Source of the DNA: Vibrio rotiferianus CAIM 577 = LMG 21460
GTDB lineage: Bacteria; Pseudomonadota; Gammaproteobacteria; Enterobacterales; Vibrionaceae
Length of the DNA: 64,000 bases
NCBI RefSeq assembly: GCF_002741985.1
Contig: NZ_APHW01000001.1
Span: forward strand, 1-64,000
Reading direction: 5' to 3'
How positions within the stretch are numbered: position 1 is the first letter of the stretch; each line of letters begins with the position of its first letter. Both the position numbers and the translations under genes were made by a program. Shown here piece by piece: positions 35,541 to 45,177 of this stretch. The notes under the pieces were generated by a model. The model was not told the DNA's origin. It worked only from the letters and a program-made list of their open reading frames with translations, and made no database searches.

Positions 35541-38500
35541 GTGCAGGTTTTACTGATTTTTATTGCGATATGCTGGAGTAGCGTTGCCATCGCGCAAGAG
35601 CAAAAAGTTCTTGTTGTGCATTCCTATCATCAAGGCTTTTTCTGGACGGACTCTATTCAGAGGGGAATTGCGCAGCAAGTGGCTGACCGGTCGTTGGATA
35701 TGCGCGTTTTATATCTAGACTCGAAGCGCAACCAAAGCCCAACTTTTTTCCAACAGCTTGACTCTCTGTATCGCACTAAGCTGTCCAAAGAGCGTTTTGA
35801 TGCGATTGTCGTTAGCGACAACAATGCGTTGGCATTAATGCAGCGTTTAGCGCCCGTAATTAAAGACACGCCAGTTATCTTTAGTGGTATCAACAATTAT
35901 CATGCTTCACTTCATCAAAATCTTAACGCAACTGGTGTTATTGAAGATATTGATCTCGCTGCAAACCTAGATCTGATTGAGCGACTGCATCCTAAATTCC
36001 AACAAATTCTGATTGTTAGTGACCACTCGGTTACTGGGGCAGCACTTAGAGCTCAGGTTGCCGATTTTCTCGAACAAACGCCCAAATATCGCCACAAAGT
36101 GGTACATCTTGTGCCAGATACTATCGATGAACTCAAACAACAGGTGTCAGAATTAACCCAAGACAACGTTGTGTTGTTTTGGACTTACTATCGCGATAAA
36201 TATGGCATTGTGAGTAGTGACCGGGACTGGCGTGAGGTGAACCAAGCTTCGAATGCACCTCTCTTTATGGTGCACGATGTCGGCTTAGGACATGGTGCTG
36301 TTGGAGGCGTAATCCAGAGTGGTTACCGACAGGGGTTTGAGGCAGCTCAACTGCTTGAGCAAGTGTTAGATAACCCTAAAGCACCGTTACCATCCGTAAT
36401 AAAGAGCGAATCAGAAATCAAATTAGATTATCAATCGGTGGTTCGCTGGGGCCTTGGTGTAGAGCAAGAGCCGACGGCTGTATTTCTTAATAAGCCGATG
36501 CCATTTTCACAACGTTTTGCAAAAGAAATCAAAGTCTTTGGCAGCGTATTTGTGCTGATGTCCATTGTAATCTTGCTATTGAGTTATTACTTACAGCGTA
36601 TCCGTCGTAGCGAAGCGTCTGCTCGCGAGGCTCAAACGATTTTAGAATCGGTTTTCGACCAAAGCATGCAGTATATGGGCATACTCGACCAACACGGTTT
36701 ATTAAAATCCGGTAACGATCGTCTACAGTCTCTCCTCTATCATCAAGATTTACGACTCGATCGTCCACTGTGGCACCACAAGCACTGGAGTGTCGATGCA
36801 CGCCAGAAAATATCTGAATTCTTTCAGAATCATCACCGACAAGTGACGACTTTTGAAGCGGATATTTGGAGTAAAGAGCATGGTGCGATGGTGTTGGAAG
36901 TTTCACTCAAGCCTTTCTCTCAGAAGGTCGGAAATGAAAACCAATACTTGTTCGAGGCGCGTGATATTACCAGCCGTAAACTTATGGAAGACAAGCTTTA
37001 TCAGCGTGAAGCGAGCTTGCGTAATTACTACGAACAGCAACCAGTGATGATGGTGACATTGGACAGCAATAACTGCATCCAAGAAGTAAACCGCTTTGCT
37101 CAGCAACTGTTGGGGTATCAACCGCTGGATATGCTTGGTCATCGCTTGCGAGAGTTTTATTCAGACGACAAGGCACTGTTTCCGCGTCAAGTTTTGCTTC
37201 AGCCAAACCATGTTGTCCATGGTGTGTGGCGAAGAGAGATAGAGTATCTTCATGCGGACGGTCATTCCGTCTGGGTCCGCGAAAATATTCGTCCGTTACG
37301 AGATTCTGACCAGTTACTGATCGTGGGTGAAGACATCTCAGAAACGAAAAAACTGGCCAAACAGCTAGAATATCAAGCACGTTATGACTTGTTGACCGAC
37401 ACTTACAATCGCAACCACTTCGAACTAGAGCTGCAAACCGCATTGCGAGAAGTGGAAAGTCATCGCCGTGTACACGCAATGTTGTATCTCGATCTTGATC
37501 AGTTGAAAGTGCTCAATGATACCGCGGGTCATGATGCTGGTGATGCGGCGATTCAGTTTTGTGCCAGTATGTTGGAAGAGGTTTTGCCTTATAGTGCCAT
37601 TTTGGCACGAATGGGTGGTGATGAGTTTGCGGTACTACTCAAAGATTGTGGCGAACATGGGGCGATCATGATTGCAAAATCGATCATCTCGACACTGAGT
37701 AAACAGCCATTCATTTGGGAAGATATACGTTTGCATATGAGTTGCTCCGTTGGTATTCGGGTTATTGACCACACAGCTGAAACACCGCAAATGGTGCATG
37801 CGCAAGCGGACTCAGCTTGTCATGTGGCCAAAGAGCTAGGGCGGAATCGCTACAACTTGTTTAGCCATGATAATGAAGAAGTACAGCAACGACAGCGAGA
37901 AATGCAAAGTGTTAATTTGGTACACGATGCTCTAGCTGGTCAACGTTTGGAGCTATTCGCGCAACGCATTCTTTGCCTACAGCACGAAGATTCGAAGATG
38001 AACTTTGAGATATTAGTGCGGATCCGCAATTCTCAAGGAGAATACATCTCTCCCGGTATCTTTATGCCAGCATCAGAGCGCTACAACATCGCTCACTGGA
38101 TTGATAAACAAGTGGTGAATCAAACCTTGGAGTGGTTCGAGCAAAGACCAGAAAAGGTGGAGAATCTTGGACGATGCTCGATAAATTTATCTGGTCACTC
38201 AATGGGCAATCAGGAATTTATCGATTTTCTATTAGAGCGTTTGGAAACGTCTTCTATGCCTTGCGATAAAATCTGTTTAGAGATCACTGAAACAGCGGCA
38301 ATGCGTAACCTTGATCAAGCGATCGCATTTTTTACCAAAGTGAAAGCGCTTGGCTGCATGATTGCTTTGGATGATTTTGGATCTGGCCTATCTTCTTTTG
38401 GTTATTTAAAGAAACTTCCAGTAGACATCGTGAAAATTGATGGCCTATTCGTGAAAGATATGGATAAAAATGAAACAGATCGAGTCATGGTTCGTTCGAT

Positions 38501-38675
38501 TAATGATCTTGCTAAACAGATGGGTAAAGTGACGGTCGCTGAGTTTGTTGAAAACAGCCAGATTATCGATCATTTACTAGAACTTGGTGTCGATTATGGA
38601 CAAGGTTATGTTATCGGACATCCCAAACCTCTGGCGCAGTTAGTCGAAGAGCTTGAACAAGAGCGATCGTGCTAG
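35541..38675 (+). CDS. Membrane GGDEF-EAL protein with a periplasmic ABC-substrate-binding-like sensor
   Basis: A 1044-residue cyclic-di-GMP enzyme. A signal-like N-terminus (to about residue 18) and a periplasmic domain (about 20-320) read like the ABC_sub_bind family (VLVVHSYHQGFFWTDSIQRGI, PVIFSGINNY, GAVGGVIQSGYRQGFEAAQLL). TM helix at about 332-351, PAS domains (about 370-480 and 490-610), GGDEF domain with intact MGGDEF (692-696), and an EAL domain. In the latter the name motif reads EIL (823-825), but other catalytic blocks (INLSG, LEITET, LDDFGSGLSSF, VKIDG, GQGYVIGHP) remain. Both synthesis and hydrolysis look possible. GTG start with CGGAG upstream. Divergent from asnC. Confidence 0.88.
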   Translation: MQVLLIFIAICWSSVAIAQEQKVLVVHSYHQGFFWTDSIQRGIAQQVADRSLDMRVLYLDSKRNQSPTFFQQLDSLYRTKLSKERFDAIVVSDNNALALMQRLAPVIKDTPVIFSGINNYHASLHQNLNATGVIEDIDLAANLDLIERLHPKFQQILIVSDHSVTGAALRAQVADFLEQTPKYRHKVVHLVPDTIDELKQQVSELTQDNVVLFWTYYRDKYGIVSSDRDWREVNQASNAPLFMVHDVGLGHGAVGGVIQSGYRQGFEAAQLLEQVLDNPKAPLPSVIKSESEIKLDYQSVVRWGLGVEQEPTAVFLNKPMPFSQRFAKEIKVFGSVFVLMSIVILLLSYYLQRIRRSEASAREAQTILESVFDQSMQYMGILDQHGLLKSGNDRLQSLLYHQDLRLDRPLWHHKHWSVDARQKISEFFQNHHRQVTTFEADIWSKEHGAMVLEVSLKPFSQKVGNENQYLFEARDITSRKLMEDKLYQREASLRNYYEQQPVMMVTLDSNNCIQEVNRFAQQLLGYQPLDMLGHRLREFYSDDKALFPRQVLLQPNHVVHGVWRREIEYLHADGHSVWVRENIRPLRDSDQLLIVGEDISETKKLAKQLEYQARYDLLTDTYNRNHFELELQTALREVESHRRVHAMLYLDLDQLKVLNDTAGHDAGDAAIQFCASMLEEVLPYSAILARMGGDEFAVLLKDCGEHGAIMIAKSIISTLSKQPFIWEDIRLHMSCSVGIRVIDHTAETPQMVHAQADSACHVAKELGRNRYNLFSHDNEEVQQRQREMQSVNLVHDALAGQRLELFAQRILCLQHEDSKMNFEILVRIRNSQGEYISPGIFMPASERYNIAHWIDKQVVNQTLEWFEQRPEKVENLGRCSINLSGHSMGNQEFIDFLLERLETSSMPCDKICLEITETAAMRNLDQAIAFFTKVKALGCMIALDDFGSGLSSFGYLKKLPVDIVKIDGLFVKDMDKNETDRVMVRSINDLAKQMGKVTVAEFVENSQIIDHLLELGVDYGQGYVIGHPKPLAQLVEELEQERSC

Positions 38676-38762
38676 AGTGAGTGAATAGGCTAGCCTAGCA
38701 ATTCACCGGCCATTAGGTATACACTCAGCGCCAGTTAAACCGATTTTTACTGGAGCCTCCTT

Positions 38763-39542
38763 TTGCAACTGCAATTGATTTGTGAAGACCCATCTCAACA
38801 GTCTCACCTTGATGAACTCGCTGCGCGTTGGCAGCTTTCTCACACTGATGACAGTGACTTTGCCTTAGTCCTCACGACAGAGCGTTTAGAGCTGCGTAAA
38901 GTGGATGAACCAAAGCTGGGTGCAATCTTTGTGGATTTGATTGGTGGCGCAGTAGGTCATCGTCGCAAGTTTGGTGGCGGTAAAGGTCAGGCAATCGCGA
39001 AAGCCGCGGGTTTGAACAAAGGTGCAATCCCAACGGTACTGGATGGCACAGCGGGTTTAGGGCGTGATGCGTTTGTATTGGCGTCGTTAGGCTGTAAAGT
39101 GCAAATGGTTGAACGTCACCCAGTGGTTGCTGCATTGCTGGATGATGGCTTGGCGCGTGCGAAACACGATCCAGAAATTGGCACTTGGGTATCAGAGCGC
39201 ATGTCTTTGATTCACGCTTCTAGCCATGATGCGTTGGAACAATTGGCGCAAGATAAAGACTTCGTTCAGCCAGATGTGGTTTATCTCGACCCGATGTACC
39301 CACACCCTGAAAACAAAAAGAAATCGGCATTAGTAAAGAAAGAGATGCGCGTGTTCCAATCTTTGGTTGGTGCAGATCTTGATGCAGATGGTTTGCTGGC
39401 TCCAGCAATGGCATTGGCGAGCAAGCGTGTGGTGGTCAAGCGCCCTGATTATGCGGACTGGCTTGATGAGCAAAAGCCAAGCATGGCAATCGAAACCAAA
39501 AAGAACCGTTTCGATGTGTATGTGAAGGCGTCAATGGCGTAA
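38763..39542 (+). CDS. rsmJ: 16S rRNA m2G1516 methyltransferase RsmJ
   Basis: A 259-residue SAM methyltransferase (YhiQ family) that modifies G1516 of 16S rRNA. It has the SAM loop [19 protein letters not shown] (about 92-110), VERHPVV acidic segment, and the substrate motif [16 protein letters not shown] (about 174-189). The start is TTG 38763, supported by TGGAG eight bases upstream. Follows the GGDEF-EAL gene by 87 nt on the same strand. Confidence 0.92.
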   Translation: MQLQLICEDPSQQSHLDELAARWQLSHTDDSDFALVLTTERLELRKVDEPKLGAIFVDLIGGAVGHRRKFGGGKGQAIAKAAGLNKGAIPTVLDGTAGLGRDAFVLASLGCKVQMVERHPVVAALLDDGLARAKHDPEIGTWVSERMSLIHASSHDALEQLAQDKDFVQPDVVYLDPMYPHPENKKKSALVKKEMRVFQSLVGADLDADGLLAPAMALASKRVVVKRPDYADWLDEQKPSMAIETKKNRFDVYVKASMA

Positions 39543-39548
39543 TTCAAC

Positions 39549-39859
39549 TAGGGTCTATTGACCTTTTGAGCTGATTTTTGCAGCCGTTTGTGGATTCTTC
39601 CTTCTTTATAAACTAAGAAAGAGGCAGAGGCTTTGAAATGTAGTTGCCCTACCTGATAAGCCGATAACGCAGTAGAAAGGAGCCACAAACGCTGCCCAAA
39701 GGGTTCGGCTAGGCGCCCCCGACTAAAAGCGTTTTACTCTTTGTTGAGAGGATTTTGCTTAGAATAACTAGGCTACAAACCTCTCGCCGCGATTAAAACG
39801 CTTTTGACTAGGCGTCCCCATCCGAACAAAATTTAACCGCAAAAGGTCAACAGACCCTA
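39549..39859. mobile_element. 311-bp MITE-like element with 20-bp terminal inverted repeats
   Basis: TAGGGTCTATTGACCTTTTG at 39549-39568 and its complement at 39840-39859 differ at one base. TA dinucleotides at both outer ends could be a target duplication. Inside, 39580-39593 pairs with 39683-39695 (GCAGC.GTTTGTGG), and 39723-39736 pairs with 39794-39807 (around AAAAGCGTTTTA), with GAGAGG/CCTCTC nested in the latter. No reading frame of note. This fits a non-autonomous miniature element; the partner transposase is unknown. Confidence 0.75.
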
Positions 39860-40058
39860 AACACCTGACGACAAAAAGCTTCTTCTCACAGCGCCTGATT
39901 TGGCGCTGTATTTGTATCTGGCGTTTGCTCCGCTTATTGATACTTTTCTCTTGCTAATTCGGCATACTGACTGTATATCTAACTAAGAATTATTATTATT
40001 ACACTTGTGTGATGTCGTAGAGTAAGACAGTCGAGAATTGGGAAGCTGGAGTAGTAGC
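39860..40058. other. Upstream region of the Cys/Lys-rich protein gene
   Basis: CAGCGCC-TGATTT-GGCGCTG (about 39887-39905) is a hairpin just past the MITE-like element and could be a terminator for rsmJ read-through. The rest is AT-rich (TTATTATTATTACAC) and probably carries the promoter of the following gene. Confidence 0.4.
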
Positions 40059-40658
40059 ATGGCGAAACGATTATGTAAGATGAGCCGTAAACAGATTGCT
40101 GAGAGTTTGGGTGACATTCACCGCTTGGTGGTAGCACCTAAGTTTGTCTGCCGCTCTTGTGCTCGTTCTTCTGCCTCGAAAGATACCATATGTAAGCCAG
40201 CCGCGATTCCTCCTCAAAAATGCCAAGATAAGCCGTTGTCTGAACAGCAAGCATGTGGTTTGTTGGCAGAGGCGCTACCAACTCCATCCCTTACACAAGA
40301 TACGCCAATCATTATGGCGCCTGAGCAAAGCGCAGAGAAAGCGGCGATCGTGAAGCGCGTAGTGGAACGAGTGAAAGAGAAAAAATTGGCAACAAAAGTA
40401 GCAGCCGTAACTCCTTCCACTCAGCTAGAGACGTCAGCGATGTTTGATTTATCAGATAAGAAAGCGCTGAAAAAGGCGAAAAAAGCGGTTAAGAAACACT
40501 ATAAGCAGCAGAAGAAGTTGCTTAAATTAGCCAAAAAGCAGCAAAAATTGCTCAAACGCCAGCGCAAGCTTGAAGCGCGTAATGCCAAACTTGAGGTGCT
40601 GCTACCAACACCACCTAATGCGTTGATGAGCACAAGCTCGCAAGCCAAAGTGCATTAA
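40059..40658 (+). CDS. Uncharacterised Cys-cluster and Lys-rich coiled-coil protein
   Basis: I do not recognise a named family for this 199-residue protein. The N-terminus (MAKRLCKMSRKQIAESLGDIHRLV) is followed by FVCRSCARSSASKDTICKP, a CxxC pair plus a third cysteine 11 residues later, which may bind metal or nucleic acid. A Pro/Thr-rich middle leads to a strongly basic helix (about 140-185: repeated KKAKKAVKKHYKQQKKLLK-type heptads). No signal peptide, so probably cytoplasmic. ATG 40059 is chosen over the upstream in-frame start at 40038 because of TGGAG nine bases ahead. Single gene with its own terminator. A role in nucleic-acid or envelope biology is speculation. Confidence 0.75.
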   Translation: MAKRLCKMSRKQIAESLGDIHRLVVAPKFVCRSCARSSASKDTICKPAAIPPQKCQDKPLSEQQACGLLAEALPTPSLTQDTPIIMAPEQSAEKAAIVKRVVERVKEKKLATKVAAVTPSTQLETSAMFDLSDKKALKKAKKAVKKHYKQQKKLLKLAKKQQKLLKRQRKLEARNAKLEVLLPTPPNALMSTSSQAKVH

Positions 40659-40668
40659 TCGAATCAAC

Positions 40669-40702
40669 AAAAAACGCTCTCCAACTGGAGAGCGTTTTTT
40701 TT
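40669..40702. terminator. Terminator, bidirectional
   Basis: AAAAAACGCTCTCCA / TGGAGAGCGTTTTTTTT with a very short loop, between convergent genes. Confidence 0.93.
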
Positions 40703-40732
40703 ATGGTTGGAATGTTTGTTGGGATCGATGTG

Positions 40733-41611
40733 TTACTTGTTGGCGTAACTCATCTCTACGCGCTTTTTCACCCAAGTCTCATTGATCCACAGCGACAGCA
40801 TGATGATCGCGCCGCCAATAGCAAGTCGCGTCACATCAACATCGCGGTTCCAAATCACTATATTCACAATCAATCCAGCAGGGACAAGCGCGTTGTTCAT
40901 CACCGCAAGTGCGCCAGCATTGACCATAGTCGCGCCTTTGTTCCACGCAAAGTAACCAAAGCCTGATGCGATCAAGCCGAGGTACGTCAAAATACCCCAT
41001 TGTGTTGCTGTGGTTGGCATCTTGTCTAAGTTACCCATTAGAGCAAAAGCAACGGTCGCCACGCACAATGCACCTAAGTAGAAATAACCAAACACCGTAT
41101 GCTGCGGCAGATCCACCGGTTCGGTTTCCATAATGTACTTGTAGCCGACCTGACCGATGGCAAAACACAGGTTTGCCCCTTGTACGACCAAAAAGCCCAT
41201 CAAGAAGTTCTCATTGATGCCTGCAAACTTAATCCACGCCGCGCCTAGCACCGCAATTGCAGCGGTAACCAAATACCAAGGCGAGAAACGACCTTTCAAG
41301 AAGTCATAAATCAAGGTGACATAAATAGGTGTAAATACGGTGAACAGCAGTACTTCTGGTACAGAAAGGAGTAGGAAAGATTGGTAGTAGAAGCAATACA
41401 TCAAACCGAGCTGGAAGCCGCCGACGATCATCAGTTTTGCAATCAGAGACTTGCTTACGCCACGGAATTTTAAGAAAGGAATGAAGACGAGGCTCGCCAA
41501 CGCAACGCGCATGAAAACGGAGAACCAAGAATCGACCTGACCGGCTAGGTAAACGCCGATCAGGCTAAATGAGAATGCCCAAAGCAGGGTAACTGCGGAT
41601 AGATAAGCCAT
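40733..41611 (-). CDS. EamA/DMT-family transporter
   Basis: A 292-residue, ten-helix drug/metabolite transporter made of two EamA repeats (about 1-135 and 145-280). Features are an N-terminal LLWAFSFSLIGVYLAGQVDSW helix, VPEVLLFTVFTPIYVTLIYDFL and the second-repeat GFGYFAWNKGATMVNAGALAVMNNALVPAG. Substrate unknown; relatives export amino acids or carboxylates. It stands as a single gene between the terminator and uspA on the same strand, with only a weak ribosome-binding site. Confidence 0.85.
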   Translation of the reverse strand: MAYLSAVTLLWAFSFSLIGVYLAGQVDSWFSVFMRVALASLVFIPFLKFRGVSKSLIAKLMIVGGFQLGLMYCFYYQSFLLLSVPEVLLFTVFTPIYVTLIYDFLKGRFSPWYLVTAAIAVLGAAWIKFAGINENFLMGFLVVQGANLCFAIGQVGYKYIMETEPVDLPQHTVFGYFYLGALCVATVAFALMGNLDKMPTTATQWGILTYLGLIASGFGYFAWNKGATMVNAGALAVMNNALVPAGLIVNIVIWNRDVDVTRLAIGGAIIMLSLWINETWVKKRVEMSYANK

Positions 41612-41681
41612 GGATGAGAATCTTTATCAACAACAAATGTGCCCGCAGTCTAACCAAGTTTTAAGGTCACGCCAATGCAAA

Positions 41682-42107
41682 TTAGTCTTTTAGCGGTACG
41701 ACCAGCATGTCGACTGGTGAGCAGTTAATGAGCTGTCGAGTCGATGAGAGAATCTTGCTCCAGAAGTCTTGGTGATGACCACAAACGACCAAATCGATAC
41801 TGTAGTCTTGAATGGTATCGCACAGTTCGTTACTTAAATCACCGCTACCAACCAAAGTATGCGTGATTGGGTATCCCGCATATTCCTCAAAGTTGGCCAA
41901 TTGTGTGCGCGACGCTTCCATTGCTTGGTGTTGCGCCTCCGCCATATTGATATCGATAAGCCCGGTGTAAAGCTCGGCGTAATTCACATCGATATGAATG
42001 AAAGAGACTTTCGCATCCAGAGGTTTAGCCAGTGATACGGCTTTCTTAATCAACACTTTACTGTCGTCTGATAGGTCAACTGCCACAAGTATGTGTTTGT
42101 AACTCAT
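41682..42107 (-). CDS. uspA: Universal stress protein A
   Basis: This 141-residue cytoplasmic UspA-family protein begins [24 protein letters not shown]. The C-terminal [24 protein letters not shown] and VDMLVVPL match E. coli UspA closely. True UspA of this subfamily lacks the ATP-binding G-x2-G-x9-G(S/T) loop, and here too the segment does not fit. AGGAGA precedes the ATG. The neighbours uspB and ftnA reproduce the usual uspA locus of Vibrio and enterics. Confidence 0.95.
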   Translation of the reverse strand: MSYKHILVAVDLSDDSKVLIKKAVSLAKPLDAKVSFIHIDVNYAELYTGLIDINMAEAQHQAMEASRTQLANFEEYAGYPITHTLVGSGDLSNELCDTIQDYSIDLVVCGHHQDFWSKILSSTRQLINCSPVDMLVVPLKD

Positions 42108-42234
42108 ATTGCCATCTCCTTGATAAGGTCATACTGTCAGATTAGCACTAAGTCTAAGATAATTTTGCTGAAGTGATCTCATATCAATCTAGTAGGTAGA
42201 ATCTCATGGCAAAGGAATCATGTTATAGTGGCGT

Positions 42235-42291
42235 TATACCCAAGTGACTTTGTTGTCTTTGAACCATCTCTTTTGAGGTCATTTGGGTATA
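42235..42291. repeat. 57-bp palindromic intergenic repeat, copy 1
   Basis: TATACCCAAGTGAC (42235-42248) pairs with GTCATTTGGGTATA (42278-42291) with one G-T. The second copy at 57988-58044 has the same total length and outer sequence. It lies 26 nt upstream of ftnA and on its 5' side, so it may be in the ftnA leader or just upstream of it. Confidence 0.75.
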
Positions 42292-42317
42292 TTGCATGCA
42301 CATAAATAGGAGTTAAC

Positions 42318-42845
42318 ATGCTGTCTCAAACTATGGTTGAACAATTGAATGAGCAAATTAACCTAGAATTTTTCTCATCCAATCTATACTTACAAATGAG
42401 TGCTTGGTGTGAAGACAAAGGTTTTGAAGGTGCGGCTGAATTTTTACGCGCTCACGCCGTAGAAGAAATGGAGCACATGCAACGTCTTTTCACTTATGTG
42501 AGTGAAACTGGCTCAATGCCAATCCTGGGTGCAATTGAAGCACCAAAGCATGATTTTGCGAGCCTAGGTGATGTTTTCCGTGAAACCTATGAACATGAGC
42601 AAATGATCACGGAAAAAATCAACAAACTAGCGCATGTTGCATTTACAAGCCAAGACTACTCAACGTTTAACTTCCTACAGTGGTACGTGGCTGAACAGCA
42701 CGAAGAAGAGAAGTTATTTAAAGGGATTTTAGACAAGATCGAATTGGTTGGTGAAGATGGTAAAGCATTGTTCTTCATCGATAAAGATCTGGCACAAATG
42801 GCAAAAGAAGGTTCATCTTCAATCATGGATGCTCCAGCTGCATAA
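42318..42845 (+). CDS. ftnA: Non-haem ferritin FtnA
   Basis: A 175-residue iron-storage subunit that assembles into 24-mers in the cytoplasm. Ferroxidase residues are visible: Glu in [11 protein letters not shown] (about 17), EEMEHMQ (about 49-55, E and H), and Glu in EHEQM and [10 protein letters not shown]. Length and sequence match E. coli FtnA better than bacterioferritin; no haem-binding Met motif. TAGGAG precedes the ATG. It lies between uspA and uspB. Iron-dependent control is expected from the family, but I see no clear Fur box here. Confidence 0.95.
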   Translation: MLSQTMVEQLNEQINLEFFSSNLYLQMSAWCEDKGFEGAAEFLRAHAVEEMEHMQRLFTYVSETGSMPILGAIEAPKHDFASLGDVFRETYEHEQMITEKINKLAHVAFTSQDYSTFNFLQWYVAEQHEEEKLFKGILDKIELVGEDGKALFFIDKDLAQMAKEGSSSIMDAPAA

Positions 42846-42917
42846 CGTGTTCTCAACGCGATAAGTAGCGGGTAAAGGACGAAGCATTGGTCGTCTTTTT
42901 CTCTTGAGCATCATTGA

Positions 42918-43259
<342 letters not shown>

Positions 43260-43334
43260 GCCAGCAAGCAGTGCTTGGAATTTAAGCGCTTTTCCCGCTC
43301 GACTTTTGTCGTTAGAATAGCGCCCGCAGAAAGC

Positions 43335-43369
43335 AAGGATGTGCATTACGCACATCCTTTTTTATTTTT
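43335..43369 (+). terminator. Terminator after uspB
   Basis: AAGGATGTGC-ATTAC-GCACATCCTT followed by TTTTATTTTT. Confidence 0.9.
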
Positions 43370-43406
43370 GGATTTACCAATCTAAATAAGTAATTGAGCG
43401 TTACCG

Positions 43407-44600
43407 ATGAGTAAGAAATTTGATGTTGTTGTAATTGGCGCTGGCGCGGCAGGTTTGATGTGTGCTGCGGAAGCAGGTAAGCGCGGACGCAGTGTGCTCG
43501 TGCTGGATCATGCGAAAAAGCCAGGACGTAAAATCCTTATCTCAGGTGGTGGTCGTTGTAATTTCACTAACTACGATGTTTCCGCAAACAACTACTTATG
43601 CCAAAACCCGCATTTCGTGAAATCGGCGCTGTCGCAGTACACCAACTGGGACTTTATTTCGATGGTCAGTAAGCATGGCATCGAGTTTGAAGAGCGCGAT
43701 CACGGACAGCTATTCTGTGTTGACGCGTTTACCGCAAAAGACATCGTTAAGATGCTACTAGCAGAATGCGACATGCCAAACATCCAACAACGCTACCAAT
43801 GTGATGTACATTCGATTGAGAAAACCGACGCGGGCTTCCGTCTGCATGCGGGTACTGAAAATATCGAATGTGAATCTTTGGTGGTTGCCACCGGCGGTCT
43901 GTCGATGCCTAAGCTTGGCGCGACGCCATTTGGCTACAAGATTGCTGAGCAGTTCGAGCTTCCAGTGATTACCACTACGGCAGGTCTAGTGCCGTTTACG
44001 CTGCATAAAGAAGACAAAGAAGATTTCGCTGAGCTATCGGGCATTGCGATCCCGGCAGAAATCACCGCGCAAGACGGCACCATGTTCAAAGAAGCGCTGC
44101 TGTTTACTCACCGCGGCTTATCTGGTCCATCGGTTCTGCAGATTTCGTCATTCTGGAAAGCGGGTCAGAAGGTGACAATTAACCTCGTGCCAAACGACGA
44201 CATCGCAGAGTTGCTAGAGCGCAGCCGTGAGAAGCATCCGAACCAATCCCTAAAGAATACACTGGCGAAAGTGCTACCAAAGCGTTTGGTTGAAGTGCTG
44301 ATTGAACGTAAAGAATTAGCAGATAAACCACTTAAACAGTTCAACCCGAAAGAGATGGCAAACATCGTTGAACGTCTAGAGAACTGGGCTGTGGCACCAA
44401 ACGGCACAGAAGGCTACCGCACCGCGGAAGTTACTTTAGGTGGCGTAGATACTGATCACCTGTCTTCAAAAACCATGGAATGTAAGAACATCAAAGGTTT
44501 GTACTTCATCGGTGAAGTGATGGACGTAACCGGCTGGTTAGGTGGTTATAATTTCCAGTGGTGTTGGTCGAGCGGCTTTGTCGCTGGGCAGTGGGTGTAA
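43407..44600 (+). CDS. yhiN: FAD-dependent oxidoreductase, YhiN/HI0933 family
   Basis: A 397-residue flavoprotein of the HI0933/YhiN family. The N-terminal FAD motif VVIGAGAAGLMCAAEAGKRG lies at about residues 6-25, followed by KPGRKILISGGGRCNFTN, the FVVATGG-type segment SLVVATGGLSMPKLGATPFGYKIA and C-terminal FIGEVMDVTGWLGGYNFQWCWSSG. The physiological substrate is unknown in this family. In E. coli yhiN also lies close to uspB. Ribosome-binding site not obvious (GAGCGTTACCG). Confidence 0.9.
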   Translation: MSKKFDVVVIGAGAAGLMCAAEAGKRGRSVLVLDHAKKPGRKILISGGGRCNFTNYDVSANNYLCQNPHFVKSALSQYTNWDFISMVSKHGIEFEERDHGQLFCVDAFTAKDIVKMLLAECDMPNIQQRYQCDVHSIEKTDAGFRLHAGTENIECESLVVATGGLSMPKLGATPFGYKIAEQFELPVITTTAGLVPFTLHKEDKEDFAELSGIAIPAEITAQDGTMFKEALLFTHRGLSGPSVLQISSFWKAGQKVTINLVPNDDIAELLERSREKHPNQSLKNTLAKVLPKRLVEVLIERKELADKPLKQFNPKEMANIVERLENWAVAPNGTEGYRTAEVTLGGVDTDHLSSKTMECKNIKGLYFIGEVMDVTGWLGGYNFQWCWSSGFVAGQWV

Positions 44601-44613
44601 ACAAAACTTTCTG

Positions 44614-44642
44614 TAGGCTGAGCATTGTTTAAGCTCAGCCTA
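44614..44642. terminator. Hairpin between convergent genes after yhiN
   Basis: TAGGCTGAGC and GCTCAGCCTA, perfect 10-bp stem with a 9-nt loop; T-runs are weak on both strands. Confidence 0.6.
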
Positions 44643-44651
44643 TCCTTCACT

Positions 44652-45092
44652 TCAAAACACCATATAGTCTCGTGGGCATGTTGCTTTGGTCGGGAACTCT
44701 TTTTCTGAGCTATGCAGCTGTACATCGATGTGCGATATCAATGCTTGGCTATTTTTTACCTCAAATTCAATATTGAACGTGATGGGCTCATCGTTTGAGT
44801 TTTTACCATTTACGCTAAGGCAGCTATAGTCGTTGAAATGCGCCTCATAAGCACTGCTCGTTGACCTCATCAAGTGTTTGAACAGTAACTGCTCTTTTGT
44901 TGTTGGAGAACTTACCTCGACACCAGCGAGTGCTTCTTTTGAGAAATACTGCCAATAAGTCTCTGAGATATTTTCCTCTGATGCGTTTGTTAAATAACTG
45001 GCGTAGGCTGCAATGAGTGACGGTGAGGTAGATTTTCCGTATACCTGGAAACAGTATGCTAGGCCGACAGCAAATAGTAATGAGCTTTTCAT
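44652..45092 (-). CDS. Uncharacterised secreted protein
   Basis: This 146-residue protein has a probable signal peptide (MKSSLLFAVGLAYCFQVYG) and no domain I recognise. The mature part has two cysteines (SCLSV, ATCPRDY) that could form a disulfide, and it ends YMVF. The ribosome-binding site is weak (AAAGA) and the gene is AT-richer than its neighbours, so expression may be low or conditional. It lies alone between yhiN and a GGDEF-EAL gene. Whether it is a lineage-specific gene needs a family search. Confidence 0.7.
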   Translation of the reverse strand: MKSSLLFAVGLAYCFQVYGKSTSPSLIAAYASYLTNASEENISETYWQYFSKEALAGVEVSSPTTKEQLLFKHLMRSTSSAYEAHFNDYSCLSVNGKNSNDEPITFNIEFEVKNSQALISHIDVQLHSSEKEFPTKATCPRDYMVF

Positions 45093-45177
45093 TTAATTAT
45101 CTTTAACACTCTTTTTAGAGTGAGAATGCTCAAATACAGGCTTTTGTGTCGGACTGATTAATGAAAATTTGGAGCCC

